Positions 1-8,407 of a DNA stretch of 64,000 bases are shown piece by piece (the first letter of the stretch is position 1; each line of letters opens with the position of its first letter). The stretch spans positions 52,324 through 116,323 of the forward strand of contig NZ_WXTX01000014.1 of assembly GCF_009848685.1 (NCBI RefSeq). Reading direction: 5' to 3'. Below the pieces are notes generated by a model. It was given only the letters and a program-made list of their open reading frames with translations. It made no database searches and was not told the origin of the DNA. This stretch comes from Andreprevotia sp. IGB-42 (GTDB taxonomy: Bacteria; Pseudomonadota; Gammaproteobacteria; Burkholderiales; Chitinibacteraceae). Both the position numbers and the translations under genes were made by a program.

Positions 1-1
1 C

Positions 2-217
2 CTGGCCGCATCACGCTTGCCGGGCATCTCGCCGGCCGAGGCGATTGCCGGCGTGGCACGGCTGGCCTACGTGGGGCTGTTGCTGGGCCCGGTACTGATC
101 GGCATGGTGGCCGAGCACAGCACTCTGCGCTGGGGCATGGTGGTGGTGGCGGTCGCCATCGGCTGGATTGCGCTCGATGGCGCCCGTGTTTTGCGCAAGG
201 CGCAAGCGTCAGGCTGA
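2..217 (+). CDS. MFS transporter, C-terminal fragment (partial at window edge)
   Basis: Only the last 71 codons lie in the window; the reading frame is open from base 2 and ends in TGA at 215-217. The visible part has a short SRLPGISPAEA segment followed by a hydrophobic helix (LAYVGLLLGPVLIGMVAE) and a second one (MVVVAVAIGWIAL). This is the usual final helix pair of major facilitator transporters of the YbjJ type, in which a Gly-Leu-Leu-Leu-Gly-Pro motif occurs in helix 11. It would be an inner-membrane carrier; the substrate cannot be told from this piece. The neighbouring membrane gene is convergent and its stop overlaps the end of this gene by about 9 bases. Confidence 0.6.
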   Translation: MAASRLPGISPAEAIAGVARLAYVGLLLGPVLIGMVAEHSTLRWGMVVVAVAIGWIALDGARVLRKAQASG

Positions 218-580
218 TCCGGCCGGCTCGCTGGCCTGTTTTTCCAGCTCGGCCACCTTGGCCGCGGTTTGCGCGGCGCGCTTGGCGGCAATCTTGGGGC
301 GCAGGATGTTCATCATCACGATATCGCGCACGCCCATCAGCAGCAGGATCCACACGATCAGCGCGCCGGCGTAGCCCATCTGGCTGGTAGTCATTTGCGG
401 CGCCACGCTGCGCACCAGCGGGTTGATCACGAATTCGATACTGGCAAATGCCACCACCAGCAATGCCACGGTGGACATCGAGCGTTCTTTCAAAAAGGTG
501 CCGCGCAACAGCACACGTTGCTCCAGGCGGGACAGCCCCTGCAGTTCCGGTACCTCATCCGCTTTCCAGTAAAACGCCAT
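209..580 (-). CDS. small two-helix membrane protein, unknown function
   Basis: Encodes 123 residues if started at the ATG at 580, chosen because an AAGGA ribosome site sits about 9 bases upstream; a second ATG three codons earlier (589) would abut the same AAGGA and is less likely. The N-terminal 40 residues are soluble and charged. Two hydrophobic stretches follow (STVALLVVAFASIEFVI and AGALIVWILLLMGVRDIVM), then a basic, alanine-rich coiled-coil-like tail (KIAAKRAAQTAAKVAELEKQ). I do not recognise a characterised family. It is convergent with the transporter fragment and divergent from the imelysin gene. Confidence 0.6.
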   Translation of the reverse strand: MAFYWKADEVPELQGLSRLEQRVLLRGTFLKERSMSTVALLVVAFASIEFVINPLVRSVAPQMTTSQMGYAGALIVWILLLMGVRDIVMMNILRPKIAAKRAAQTAAKVAELEKQASEPAGSA

Positions 581-795
581 CTCGTTCATTCCTTGTTGCT
601 TTTTGAAGGGAAGCCCACTGGGACTCGCCCGGAAGCCGGCAAGTTTCATGGCGGGCCCGGCAAATTGCAAGATACGGCTGTCGTGGCGACGACTACTGAC
701 ATCCATACTGTAAGTATGGTATCTAAGCATGCTGCCCCAGAGCAGCCGGCCCGCATCCCTCCGGCGGGACCGACACAGGATGGAAGGAAAACGAA

Positions 796-1857
796 ATGGA
801 TATCTTGAAAAACAGCCTGCGGCTTGCCCGGCTGGCCGGTGCCTTGCTGGCCATCCCCGCCATGGCTGAAGAAGCCCGTATACAGCCGCCTGAACTGGCC
901 ATCAGCCTGACCGACAAGGTGTTGCTGCCGGCCACGCAATCGCTGGAGGCTGCCACCGGCAAGCTGGTCGAATCCGTCACCGCCCTCTGCGCCGCCCCCA
1001 GCAAGGACAAGCTGGCCGAAGCGCAGGCCAGCTGGCGCGGCGCCAGCGTGGCCTGGCGGCGCGTGGAAGCAGCACGCGTCGGTCCTCTCGGCCGTGGCAA
1101 TGCCGTCGAGCTGATCGACCCGTGGCCGCTGGATGTGCAGGCGCTGGATCAGGCGCTGCCCAAAACCCCGGCCGAGCCGACCAGCCCGCGCGCGGTCGGC
1201 GAGTGGATGCAGACCCCCACCACCGCAGGCGGCCTGCCGGCTATCGAATACCTGCTGTTCAGCGAAGCCACGCCGGAAAAACAGCTGGCGCAGCTGAAAG
1301 ACAGCAACCGCTGCCGCTATGCACTGTGGCAGGCGGCCGGGGTAGCGCGCCGCGCCACCACGCTGGGTTATGAATGGCGCGGCCTGCGTACCGGTCTCAA
1401 TTACGACCTCGCCTATTACCGGCCCTTCCTCACCGATGCGCTGGGCCGCTCGATTGCCGGCTTGAAAGAACTGGCCGGCTGGAAGCTGGCACATAAGGAC
1501 GTCACGCCGGCCAGAAACCGCTTCCCGGACTGGCGTGCCGGCCAGACCAAGCCCAGCCTGCTGGCCAGCTTCGACGGTATCCGGCAGGTGTTGCTGGGCG
1601 ACGACAAGGGGATCGGCTTCGATGACTACCTGACCAGCCGTGGTCAGGACGAACTGGTGCAGCAGCTGAATGCCAAGCTGGTGGAAGCCCGACTGGCACT
1701 GGTGCAACTGCCGGATGATCTGGCAGACCAGGCCGCGCAGAACCGGGGCGAGCGGCTGCATGCGCAGCGCAAGCTCAACGCACTGGCCGATTTCCTGTCT
1801 GGCCCGTTTGCGCAGGCACTGGGCTTCCCGGTGGATGCAGGCAAAAAAACCGATTGA
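796..1857 (+). CDS. imelysin-family periplasmic protein
   Basis: A 353-residue protein with a signal peptide (hydrophobic core at residues 10-22, likely cut after PAMA at 24) followed by an all-helical imelysin (peptidase M75-like) domain. Imelysin proteins are envelope proteins usually tied to iron supply. Family marks are the segment around residues 76-110 (W80, GNAVELIDPWP) and the GLPAIEYLLF segment at 146-155. In the classical family the latter carries a G-x-H-x-x-E motif; here it reads G-L-P-A-I-E, so the histidine is replaced and only the glutamate (E151) remains. That argues against peptidase activity. The ATG is preceded by GGAAGG. The gene stands alone: no cytochrome c peroxidase or EfeU/B partner is adjacent, and a strong terminator follows. 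Confidence 0.8.
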   Translation: MDILKNSLRLARLAGALLAIPAMAEEARIQPPELAISLTDKVLLPATQSLEAATGKLVESVTALCAAPSKDKLAEAQASWRGASVAWRRVEAARVGPLGRGNAVELIDPWPLDVQALDQALPKTPAEPTSPRAVGEWMQTPTTAGGLPAIEYLLFSEATPEKQLAQLKDSNRCRYALWQAAGVARRATTLGYEWRGLRTGLNYDLAYYRPFLTDALGRSIAGLKELAGWKLAHKDVTPARNRFPDWRAGQTKPSLLASFDGIRQVLLGDDKGIGFDDYLTSRGQDELVQQLNAKLVEARLALVQLPDDLADQAAQNRGERLHAQRKLNALADFLSGPFAQALGFPVDAGKKTD

Positions 1858-1877
1858 GTGCTGATTAGCAATGCAGC

Positions 1878-1910
1878 AAAAACCGCCCGCCCAACCGGGC
1901 GGTTTTTGTT
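1878..1910 (+). terminator. intrinsic terminator after the imelysin gene
   Basis: A perfect 12-bp stem (1878-1889 with 1896-1907, core ACCGCCCG/CGGGCGGT) with a 6-base loop ends in a T-run. It lies 20 bases after the imelysin stop codon. Confidence 0.9.
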
Positions 1911-1938
1911 TCTGGCGGGCAAATCGCGCCTCGGATAC

Positions 1939-1960
1939 GCATGTTTAGCATAAAACATGC
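1939..1960. repeat. inverted repeat upstream of the PhnD-like gene
   Basis: GCATGTTT (1939-1946) and AAACATGC (1953-1960) form a perfect 8-bp inverted repeat separated by 6 bases, in an AT-richer patch about 90 bases before the PhnD-like start codon. There is no T-run, so it is not a terminator; it may be an operator, but no regulator is evident. Confidence 0.5.
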
Positions 1961-2048
1961 ACTTCCCTAGACGATTAGCCCGGGAGTTACACACTATCGA
2001 AACAATCCGGAGCTAATGTAGCGTCTTGTTATATACCGGATTCATATC

Positions 2049-3020
2049 ATGTTACGCCGTCTGTTTTTCTCGCTGCTGCTTGCCTTGCCACTGGCAAGCC
2101 AGGCTGCCGATCTCACCGTTGGCCTGATCGCCACCCGTAACCCGGAAGAGCTGCCGGGCTTCTGGCAACCGGTGATCGATGATCTTTCTGCCAGCATCGG
2201 CCAGCCGGTGAAAGTGATCGCGGTAAAAAGCTACGATGAACTGCAGCAGAAATTCCGCAACAACGAAGTACAGGTAGCACGCGTGGGCAACCGGCTGGCG
2301 CTGTCGCTGGTCGAGCACGACAACGCCGAAGTGTTCGCCCGCCTGGTGCAGAACCCCGGTCTGTCCGAATACCGTTCCATGCTGCTGGTACGCAAGGACA
2401 GCGGCATCAACAACCTCGATACCATCCTGCGCGCCAAGGGCCGTTACCGCTATGCCAGCGACTACACCAACTCGACCGCCGGCTATCTGATCCCGCAATA
2501 TCACGCGTTCCTGAAAAACAATGTGCTGCCCGAGCAATTGTTCAAGACCACGCGCCAGGGCAACTACGAAGACAATTTCCTGGCGCTGTATCGCAAGGAT
2601 GTCGACGTGGCCGTTGCCAACTCCTTCGACATCGAGCAATTGCAGGAAAAATATCCGCGCGAGTTCGCCAGCCTGAAAGTGATCTGGACCTCGCCCAACT
2701 TCGCGCTTGATCCTTTGGTGTACAAGAACACGCTGCCCGCTGCGATGAAGCAGAAAATCGCTACCTTCTTTACCCGCTACGGGCGTGACGGCGCAGTAGC
2801 CACGCAGCAAAAACAGAAGCTCTATTACGCCGACCAGCTCGATGGCTTTTTGCCGGCCAGCAACCGCCTGCTGCGCGAAACGTCCGATCTGCAGCTGTAC
2901 AACGACCTGTTCCGCCTCACACTCAATGCCAGCGTGCCGGCCACGGAAAAAACCGCACAGGAAAAAGACTACTATCGCCGCTACCAGACCCTGGTAAGCC
3001 TGTTGGGCGGCGCCAGATAG
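2049..3020 (+). CDS. PhnD-like periplasmic substrate-binding protein
   Basis: A 323-residue exported protein with a clear signal peptide (MLRRLFFSLLLALPLASQA, cut after residue 19). The mature part matches the phosphate/phosphite/phosphonate ABC binding-protein (PhnD) fold: an opening LTVGLIATRNPEE strand, a YDELQQKF helix, and the middle block YASDYTNSTAGYLIPQYH, which resembles the ligand-loop region of this family. Such proteins bind small oxyanions for an ABC importer or act as sensor ligand-binding proteins. No permease or ATPase gene is adjacent, and terminators lie on both sides, so it is an orphan transcription unit. The true ligand is unknown, and no Pho box is visible upstream. Confidence 0.8.
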   Translation: MLRRLFFSLLLALPLASQAADLTVGLIATRNPEELPGFWQPVIDDLSASIGQPVKVIAVKSYDELQQKFRNNEVQVARVGNRLALSLVEHDNAEVFARLVQNPGLSEYRSMLLVRKDSGINNLDTILRAKGRYRYASDYTNSTAGYLIPQYHAFLKNNVLPEQLFKTTRQGNYEDNFLALYRKDVDVAVANSFDIEQLQEKYPREFASLKVIWTSPNFALDPLVYKNTLPAAMKQKIATFFTRYGRDGAVATQQKQKLYYADQLDGFLPASNRLLRETSDLQLYNDLFRLTLNASVPATEKTAQEKDYYRRYQTLVSLLGGAR

Positions 3021-3043
3021 GCGAAATCCATACCATGCAGTAT

Positions 3044-3070
3044 AAAAATGGGGGCAAGGCCCCCATTTTT
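3044..3070 (+). terminator. intrinsic terminator after the PhnD-like gene
   Basis: A perfect 12-bp stem (AAAAATGGGGGC at 3044-3055 with its complement at 3059-3070) and a 3-base loop, ending in five T residues. Confidence 0.9.
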
Positions 3071-3188
3071 CATGGCTGCCCCGCAGATTGCATTGATGCA
3101 TGGAACAATCATTTCCAGATCCGCTGTATTTTCATCAATTGAATCGAATGGCATAGTTTATCCATCGCAATCAACGGAGCAAGCCGCC

Positions 3189-4046
3189 ATGACCACCACC
3201 CGAACCGACCTGCGCCGCATTGCCCGCGTGGTACACGGCATGGCCGCATCAGACGGTGCCGGCGTGAAGCTCAACCGCGTGATCGGCAGTCAGGACCTGC
3301 CCATGCTCGATCCTTTCCTGATGCTGGATGAATTCCGCTCGGACGACCCGGGCGACTATATCGCCGGTTTTCCCGAACACCCGCACCGCGGCTTCGAAAC
3401 CGTCACCTATATGCTGGCCGGCCACATGCAGCACGGTGATCATCTGGGCAACAAGGGGGACATGGGCCCGGGCAGCGTGCAATGGATGACCGCGGGCCGC
3501 GGCATCATCCACTCGGAAATGCCGCAGCAGGAAAACGGCCTGATGTGGGGTTTCCAGCTGTGGGTGAACCTGCCGGCGCGCGACAAGATGAGCGCACCGC
3601 GCTACCAAGAATACGCGGCGGAACAGATGCCGGTGGTGGCGCTGGACAACGGTGGCAGCGTGAAGGTCATCGCCGGCGAGTTCGCCGGTGCGGTCGGCCC
3701 CATCAACGGCGTAGCCACCGAACCGGTGTATTACGACGTAACCTTGCCAGCCGGCGGCGTGCTGACACTGGATCTGCCAGCCGAACACCACGCGTTTGTC
3801 TACGTGTTCCAGAATGACCTGAACATCGTCGACGGCCCGAAGGAGCGCACGGTAAAACGCGGTGAGCTGGCCGCGCTGACGCAAGGCGGTGCACTGGCGG
3901 TAGGCGCGCTGGCCGGGGAAGCACGCTTCATCGTGGTGGCCGGCAAGCCGCTGCGTGAACCGGTAGCCCGCTACGGCCCGTTCGTGATGAATACTGCCGA
4001 GGAAGTACAGCAGGCATTCATCGACTATCAACAAGGCAAGTTCTGA
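3189..4046 (+). CDS. pirin family protein (first copy)
   Basis: A 285-residue bicupin of the pirin family. The N-terminal cupin holds the metal site: H64 and H66 in PEHPHRGFET and H108/E110 in GRGIIHSE, matching the His-His-His-Glu iron ligands of pirins. Bacterial pirins are cytosolic iron proteins with quercetinase-like or regulatory roles; the role here is not determinable. The ATG at 3189 is chosen because GGAG lies 9 bases upstream; the frame stays open further upstream but runs back into the preceding terminator. It is followed 126 bases later by a second, divergent pirin. Confidence 0.88.
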   Translation: MTTTRTDLRRIARVVHGMAASDGAGVKLNRVIGSQDLPMLDPFLMLDEFRSDDPGDYIAGFPEHPHRGFETVTYMLAGHMQHGDHLGNKGDMGPGSVQWMTAGRGIIHSEMPQQENGLMWGFQLWVNLPARDKMSAPRYQEYAAEQMPVVALDNGGSVKVIAGEFAGAVGPINGVATEPVYYDVTLPAGGVLTLDLPAEHHAFVYVFQNDLNIVDGPKERTVKRGELAALTQGGALAVGALAGEARFIVVAGKPLREPVARYGPFVMNTAEEVQQAFIDYQQGKF

Positions 4047-4172
4047 AATACGCTGGCATGCATGCGGTCCTTCCCGGTGGCGGCAGGATGCCGGCACGCT
4101 CCCGCCCGTTTGCACCATAGTCCCGGCAGAGCACCACCCAATCCCCTGCCCCATTGCCGCACAGGAGTTTCC

Positions 4173-5063
4173 ATGCCAGCCACGCCTCAACGCATTGCCG
4201 CGCACATGACCACGCTGGGCGAAGGCATGCCCATCCGCCGCTCGCTGCCGCACCGGGAGCGCCGCATGATCGGCGCCTGGTGCTTCCTCGATCACTTCGG
4301 CCCGGTGGATATCGGCAGCGGCGCCGGCATGCGCGTCGGCCCGCACCCGCATATCGGCCTGCAAACCTTCAGTTGGCTGATCGAAGGGGAAATCCTTCAT
4401 CGTGACAGCCTGGGCTACGCGCAGCTGATCCGCTCCGGCCAGGTCAACCTGATGACTGCCGGCCACGGCATCTCGCACAGCGAGGAATCACCGGCCGATC
4501 ACAGCCGGCGCATGCATGGTGCGCAGTTGTGGATTGCGCTGCCGGATGAAGCGTTCTCCTGTCCGCCTGCGTTCGAGCATCACCCGGTGTTGCCGATCGT
4601 GCACGACGGTGGCTTTGTCATCACCGTGCTGGCGGGGGAGTTTGCCGGACAAACTGCACCACCCAGGGTATATACGCCCCTGATCGGGCTGGACCTGACC
4701 AGCGCGGGCACAGCGCAACTGGCGGTGCCGCTGCGCGCGGATTTCGAATATGGCGTGATCGTGCTGGAAGGCAGTGCCAGCGTGAACGGTGAAGCGCTGG
4801 CCATCGGCGAGCTGCTGTACTTTGCGCCCGGCGCCCGTGCGCTGGCGCTGCAATGCGATGCCGCAACCCGTGTGTTGCTGATCGGCGGCGAGCCGTTTGC
4901 GTCACCGCGTATCCTGTACTGGAATTTTGTCGGCCGCGGCGGCGCGGATATCCGCAGCGCAACCGAGCAATGGAATGCGGGCGATGCCCGTTTTGGCGAA
5001 GTACACGGCTACGATGGTGCGCGGCTGACCGCGCCCGAAGTACCCAGGCTCAGCGGGGAATGA
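4173..5063 (+). CDS. pirin family protein (second copy)
   Basis: A 296-residue pirin, clearly different in sequence from the preceding one. Metal ligands are present: H58 and H60 in GPHPHIGLQT and H102/E104 in GHGISHSEE. The start ATG at 4173 has AGGAG 6 bases upstream. Its stop codon is separated by one base from the ATG of the OsmC-family gene, so the two are translationally coupled, and an FMN reductase follows 7 bases later. The pirin-OsmC-flavin reductase grouping suggests a redox or reactive-electrophile defence operon, which is inference from context. Confidence 0.87.
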   Translation: MPATPQRIAAHMTTLGEGMPIRRSLPHRERRMIGAWCFLDHFGPVDIGSGAGMRVGPHPHIGLQTFSWLIEGEILHRDSLGYAQLIRSGQVNLMTAGHGISHSEESPADHSRRMHGAQLWIALPDEAFSCPPAFEHHPVLPIVHDGGFVITVLAGEFAGQTAPPRVYTPLIGLDLTSAGTAQLAVPLRADFEYGVIVLEGSASVNGEALAIGELLYFAPGARALALQCDAATRVLLIGGEPFASPRILYWNFVGRGGADIRSATEQWNAGDARFGEVHGYDGARLTAPEVPRLSGE

Positions 5064-5064
5064 C

Positions 5065-5466
5065 ATGGCCTATGAAACAGTGCACGCCAGGCTGGATGGC
5101 GCACCCTACCAGGTGCAAGTGGGTGATGGCACCCATGATTGGCTGGCAGACGTTACCGCCGCATCCGGCGGTGGCGACAGCGGCCCCGGCCCGCATGCGC
5201 AGTTGCTGGCGGCGCTGGGCGCCTGCACCAGCATCACGGTCAAGATGTATGCGGACCGCAAAGGCTGGGCGCTGACCGATATCCGCGTCACGCTACGTTA
5301 CGCCGATGATCACCGCGATGGTGACAGCAAGCTCGAGCGCGTGATCGAACTGCATGGCGATCTGGATGCAGCGCAACGCCAGCGCCTGCTGGAAATCGCC
5401 AATGCCTGCCCGATCCACAAACTGCTGAGTGGCCCGGTTGCCATCCATACCGCGCTGGCCGCCTGA
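5065..5466 (+). CDS. OsmC family peroxiredoxin-like protein
   Basis: A 133-residue OsmC/Ohr-superfamily protein. The two redox cysteines of the family are in place: C54 in LGACTSITV and C115 in ANACPIHKLL. OsmC proteins are cytosolic thiol peroxidases that reduce organic hydroperoxides; this short form, with the CPIHK motif, is the YhfA/OsmC-like subgroup. Its start overlaps the end of the upstream pirin gene region (TGACATG), implying coupled translation, and the FMN reductase starts 7 bases after its stop. Confidence 0.85.
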   Translation: MAYETVHARLDGAPYQVQVGDGTHDWLADVTAASGGGDSGPGPHAQLLAALGACTSITVKMYADRKGWALTDIRVTLRYADDHRDGDSKLERVIELHGDLDAAQRQRLLEIANACPIHKLLSGPVAIHTALAA

Positions 5467-5473
5467 GGACTGC

Positions 5474-6037
5474 ATGACCATCAAACTTCTGGCTTTTTCC
5501 GCCAGCACGCGGCTCGCTTCGTACAACCGCAAGCTGATTGCCGTTGCCGCGCAGGCAGCGCGCGATGCCGGCGCCGAGGTCACGCTGATCGACCTGCTCG
5601 ATTACGATATGCCGCTGTACAACGGCGACCTGGAAGCACGGGATGGCCTGCCCGCCAGCACGCAGGCGCTGCAGCAGCTGTTTGCCGGGCACGATGGCCT
5701 GCTGCTGTCCACACCCGAATACAACGGGCTGTTTCCACCACTGCTCAAGAACACGCTGGACTGGGTCAGCCGTGGCAACGGGCTGGATCACCTTGCCGGC
5801 AAGGTTGCCGGCATCCTGTCGGCATCGCCCGGCCGGGTTGGCGGGCTGCGCTCGCTGATGGCCACCCGGCAATACCTGAACAACCTGGGCTTGCTGGTGG
5901 TACCGCAGCAACAGGCGGTAAGCGAAGCCGGCCACGCGTTCGATGAACAGGGGCTGCTGCTGGATGCGCGGGTGCAGGCGGGCGTGAACAACGTCGCCGT
6001 GGCACTGGTCGGCACCACGCAAAAACTGCGCGATTAA
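5474..6037 (+). CDS. NADPH-dependent FMN reductase family protein
   Basis: A 187-residue flavodoxin-fold reductase. The phosphate-binding loop of the FMN site is visible as SASTRLASYNRKL near residues 9-21, and the flavin-contact motif as STPEYNGLFPPLLKNTLDW. Family members (ChrR/ArsH/YieF type) transfer electrons from NAD(P)H to FMN, quinones or metal oxyanions. The ATG at 5474 has GAGGA 5 bases upstream. It is the last gene of the pirin-OsmC-reductase run. Confidence 0.87.
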   Translation: MTIKLLAFSASTRLASYNRKLIAVAAQAARDAGAEVTLIDLLDYDMPLYNGDLEARDGLPASTQALQQLFAGHDGLLLSTPEYNGLFPPLLKNTLDWVSRGNGLDHLAGKVAGILSASPGRVGGLRSLMATRQYLNNLGLLVVPQQQAVSEAGHAFDEQGLLLDARVQAGVNNVAVALVGTTQKLRD

Positions 6038-6195
6038 GCCCGGCCCGCGGCCAGTACTGCTGCGCGCCAGCGCGCCGCACATTCACCCTGCTGTGCGCCA
6101 CGCAGGCCTGCGATGCGTCGACGATTCGCCAAAATGCCGTAAACCCGCTACATTCCATGCCATAGAACAATCGTTCAGCGGTTATTTCACCCGGC

Positions 6196-8220
6196 ATGGA
6201 TCTTTCGCTGCTTCCCCCCGGCATACAGACACGGTTGCTCAAACTCGGCATCAGCCGGCCGTTTGATCTGGTGCTGCACCTGCCACTGCGTTACGAAGAT
6301 GAAACGCAGCTCTACCCGCTGGCCGATGCGCCGCTGGGTAGCCCGGTGCTGGTCGAAGCCGAGGTACAGAGCGCCGAAACCACCTTCCGCCCCAAGAAAC
6401 AGTTCGTCGCCCGGCTCAGTGATGGCAGCGGCACGTTGCTGGTGCGCCTGCTCAATTTCTACCCGAACCAGGTCAAGCAGCTTGCAGTCGGCAAGCGCGT
6501 GCGGCTGTATGGCGAAATCCGCCACGGTTACTGGGGCGATGAAATGGTGCACCCCAAGGTGAAAAGCGTGGGGGAAGACAGCGGGCTGAACGATGCGCTG
6601 ACACCCGTGTATTCCACCGTGGCCGGCCTCGCCCAGGCACCGCTGGCCAAGCTGATTGCCCGCGCGCTGAACGGCTGCCGGCTGGACGACACGCTGCCAC
6701 CGGCCATGACGCACGATCTGGGCCTGCCCGGCTTTGCCGATAGCGTGCGCTTCCTGCACAACCCCACGCCGGACGTGGCGCGGGTGCAACTGACCGAACG
6801 CATCCACCCGGCATGGCGCCGCGTGAAATTCGATGAATTGCTGGCACAGCAACTGAGCTTGCGCATGGCGCGCGCGGTACGGCGCGAACGTACCGCGCCA
6901 CAGATCGCCCCACCCGGCCGGCTGGCCGCGCAACTGGTGGCCAGCCTGCCCTTCGGCCTGACGCGGGCGCAAAACCGCGTGCTGCTGGAAATCAGCAAGG
7001 ACCTGGCACAGCGCCACCCGATGCAGCGCCTGCTGCAAGGCGACGTGGGCTCGGGCAAGACCATCGTTGCGGCGATTGCCGCGTGCCATGCCATCGAATG
7101 CGGCTACCAGGTGGCGATGCTAGCCCCCACCGAAATCCTGGCCGAGCAGCACTATCGCAAGTTCGTGCGGTGGCTGGAACCGTTGGGCGTGAAAGTGAGC
7201 TGGCTGACCGGCTCGTTGAAGGCAAAGGAAAAACGCAGTGCGCTGGAAGATGCAGCACTGGGCACCGCGCAACTGGTATGCGGCACACATGCCATTTTTC
7301 AGCAGAATGTCGAGTTCAAGAACCTGGGCCTGTCCATCGTCGACGAGCAGCACCGTTTCGGCGTAGCGCAGCGGCTGGCCTTGCGCGAAAAAGGCGGCAG
7401 CCCCCACCAGTTGATGATGTCCGCCACGCCCATCCCGCGCACGTTGGCAATGAGCTTCTACGCCGACCTCGACGTGAGCGTGATCGACGAGCTGCCACCG
7501 GGCCGCACGCCCATCGTTACCAAGCTGGTATCCGATGCACGCCGCGATGAAATCATCGAGCGCATTGCCAGCAAGGTGCGCGAAGGCCGCCAGGTGTACT
7601 GGGTATGCCCGCTGATCGAGGAATCGGAGGCCTTGCAGCTGCAAACCGCCGTCGATACCCATGCACAACTGACCGAAGAGCTGGAAGGCATTGCCGTCGG
7701 CCTGCTGCACGGCAAGATGAAACCCGCCGACAAGGCCACCATCATGGCTGATTTCCTTGCCAACAAGCTCCAGGTGCTGGTGGCCACCACGGTGATTGAA
7801 GTGGGTGTGGACGTACCCAATGCCAGCCTGATGGTGATCGAGCACGCCGAGCGCATGGGACTGTCGCAATTGCACCAGCTACGCGGCCGGGTGGGGCGCG
7901 GCGCGCATGCATCGCTGTGCATCCTGCTCTATACCGGCCCGCTGGGCGAGACTGCCAAGGAGCGGCTCAAGGTCATTTTCGAGAATACCGATGGCTTCGT
8001 GATCGCCAAGGAAGACCTGCGCATCCGCGGCCCGGGCGAGCTGGCCGGCGTGCGCCAGTCCGGCGTGCCCATGCTGCGCTTTGCCGATCTGGAACAGGAT
8101 GCCGATCTGCTCGACGCTGCGCGCGAAGCGGCCGAGCAATTGCTGGCTGACGGCCCCGCAGTGGCTGAAGCACACCTGCAGCGCTGGCTGCCCGGGCGCG
8201 AAGCACTGCTGCGGGTGTAG
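6196..8220 (+). CDS. recG: ATP-dependent DNA helicase RecG
   Basis: A 674-residue RecG that remodels stalled forks and branched DNA. The N-terminal wedge/OB region is followed by the helicase core, with Walker A GDVGSGKT at residues 282-289, the DEQH box at 383-386 and motif III MSATPIPRT shortly after. The second RecA lobe has GVDVPNASLMVIEHAERMG and QLRGRVGRG. The C-terminal block (LRIRGPGELAGVRQSG) is RecG-specific and distinguishes it from PriA or Mfd. Its length is typical, somewhat shorter at the N-terminus than E. coli RecG. A 158-base gap upstream should hold its promoter; the start ATG lacks a strong Shine-Dalgarno. Confidence 0.96.
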   Translation: MDLSLLPPGIQTRLLKLGISRPFDLVLHLPLRYEDETQLYPLADAPLGSPVLVEAEVQSAETTFRPKKQFVARLSDGSGTLLVRLLNFYPNQVKQLAVGKRVRLYGEIRHGYWGDEMVHPKVKSVGEDSGLNDALTPVYSTVAGLAQAPLAKLIARALNGCRLDDTLPPAMTHDLGLPGFADSVRFLHNPTPDVARVQLTERIHPAWRRVKFDELLAQQLSLRMARAVRRERTAPQIAPPGRLAAQLVASLPFGLTRAQNRVLLEISKDLAQRHPMQRLLQGDVGSGKTIVAAIAACHAIECGYQVAMLAPTEILAEQHYRKFVRWLEPLGVKVSWLTGSLKAKEKRSALEDAALGTAQLVCGTHAIFQQNVEFKNLGLSIVDEQHRFGVAQRLALREKGGSPHQLMMSATPIPRTLAMSFYADLDVSVIDELPPGRTPIVTKLVSDARRDEIIERIASKVREGRQVYWVCPLIEESEALQLQTAVDTHAQLTEELEGIAVGLLHGKMKPADKATIMADFLANKLQVLVATTVIEVGVDVPNASLMVIEHAERMGLSQLHQLRGRVGRGAHASLCILLYTGPLGETAKERLKVIFENTDGFVIAKEDLRIRGPGELAGVRQSGVPMLRFADLEQDADLLDAAREAAEQLLADGPAVAEAHLQRWLPGREALLRV

Positions 8221-8283
8221 GCGCTGCCAGCGGGAAGCGGCCGGAACCATCACGATGCCGGTAACGGGTTGATCGCCACGATA

Positions 8284-8318
8284 CTGCCGCCTGCCGCCTG
8301 CCGCCTGCCGCCTGTCGC
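8284..8318. repeat. tandem heptamer repeat, (CTGCCGC)4 plus CTGTCGC
   Basis: Four exact copies of CTGCCGC at 8284-8311 and a fifth with one change (CTGTCGC) at 8312-8318 lie between recG and the SprA-like gene. They end about 31 bases before a TAAAAT -10-like box at 8350-8355. A seven-base unit is prone to slippage and does not lie in a coding region. Confidence 0.9.
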
Positions 8319-8349
8319 CAGCGCTGCGCGGGCCAGGCCGGTTTACCGC

Positions 8350-8355
8350 TAAAAT
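8350..8355 (+). promoter_or_regulatory. candidate -10 element for the SprA-like gene
   Basis: CCGCTAAAATTGG contains TAAAAT in a GC-rich surrounding, 52 bases before the start codon. No good -35 hexamer is visible; the heptamer repeat ends roughly where the upstream side of a -35 box would be. Confidence 0.4.
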
Positions 8356-8407
8356 TGGCGTATCCATCCATGCATCGGGTTCACGCCGCCGCCCCCAGTC
8401 CAGCATC

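Noticed and set aside
1861..2048. Pho box in front of the PhnD-like gene
   Set aside because: No pair of CTGTCAT-like units with 4-base spacing is present, unlike the region before the OlsB-like gene.
6165..6176. GAACAATCGTTC in front of recG, resembling the GAAC-N4-GTTC SOS box
   Set aside because: That form is the LexA site of Gram-positive bacteria; proteobacteria of this class use CTGT-N8-ACAG. A 12-base palindrome arises by chance in 64 kb, and recG is not a standard SOS gene.
8284..8318. CRISPR-like repeat
   Set aside because: The units are only 7 bases long and directly adjacent, with no spacers.
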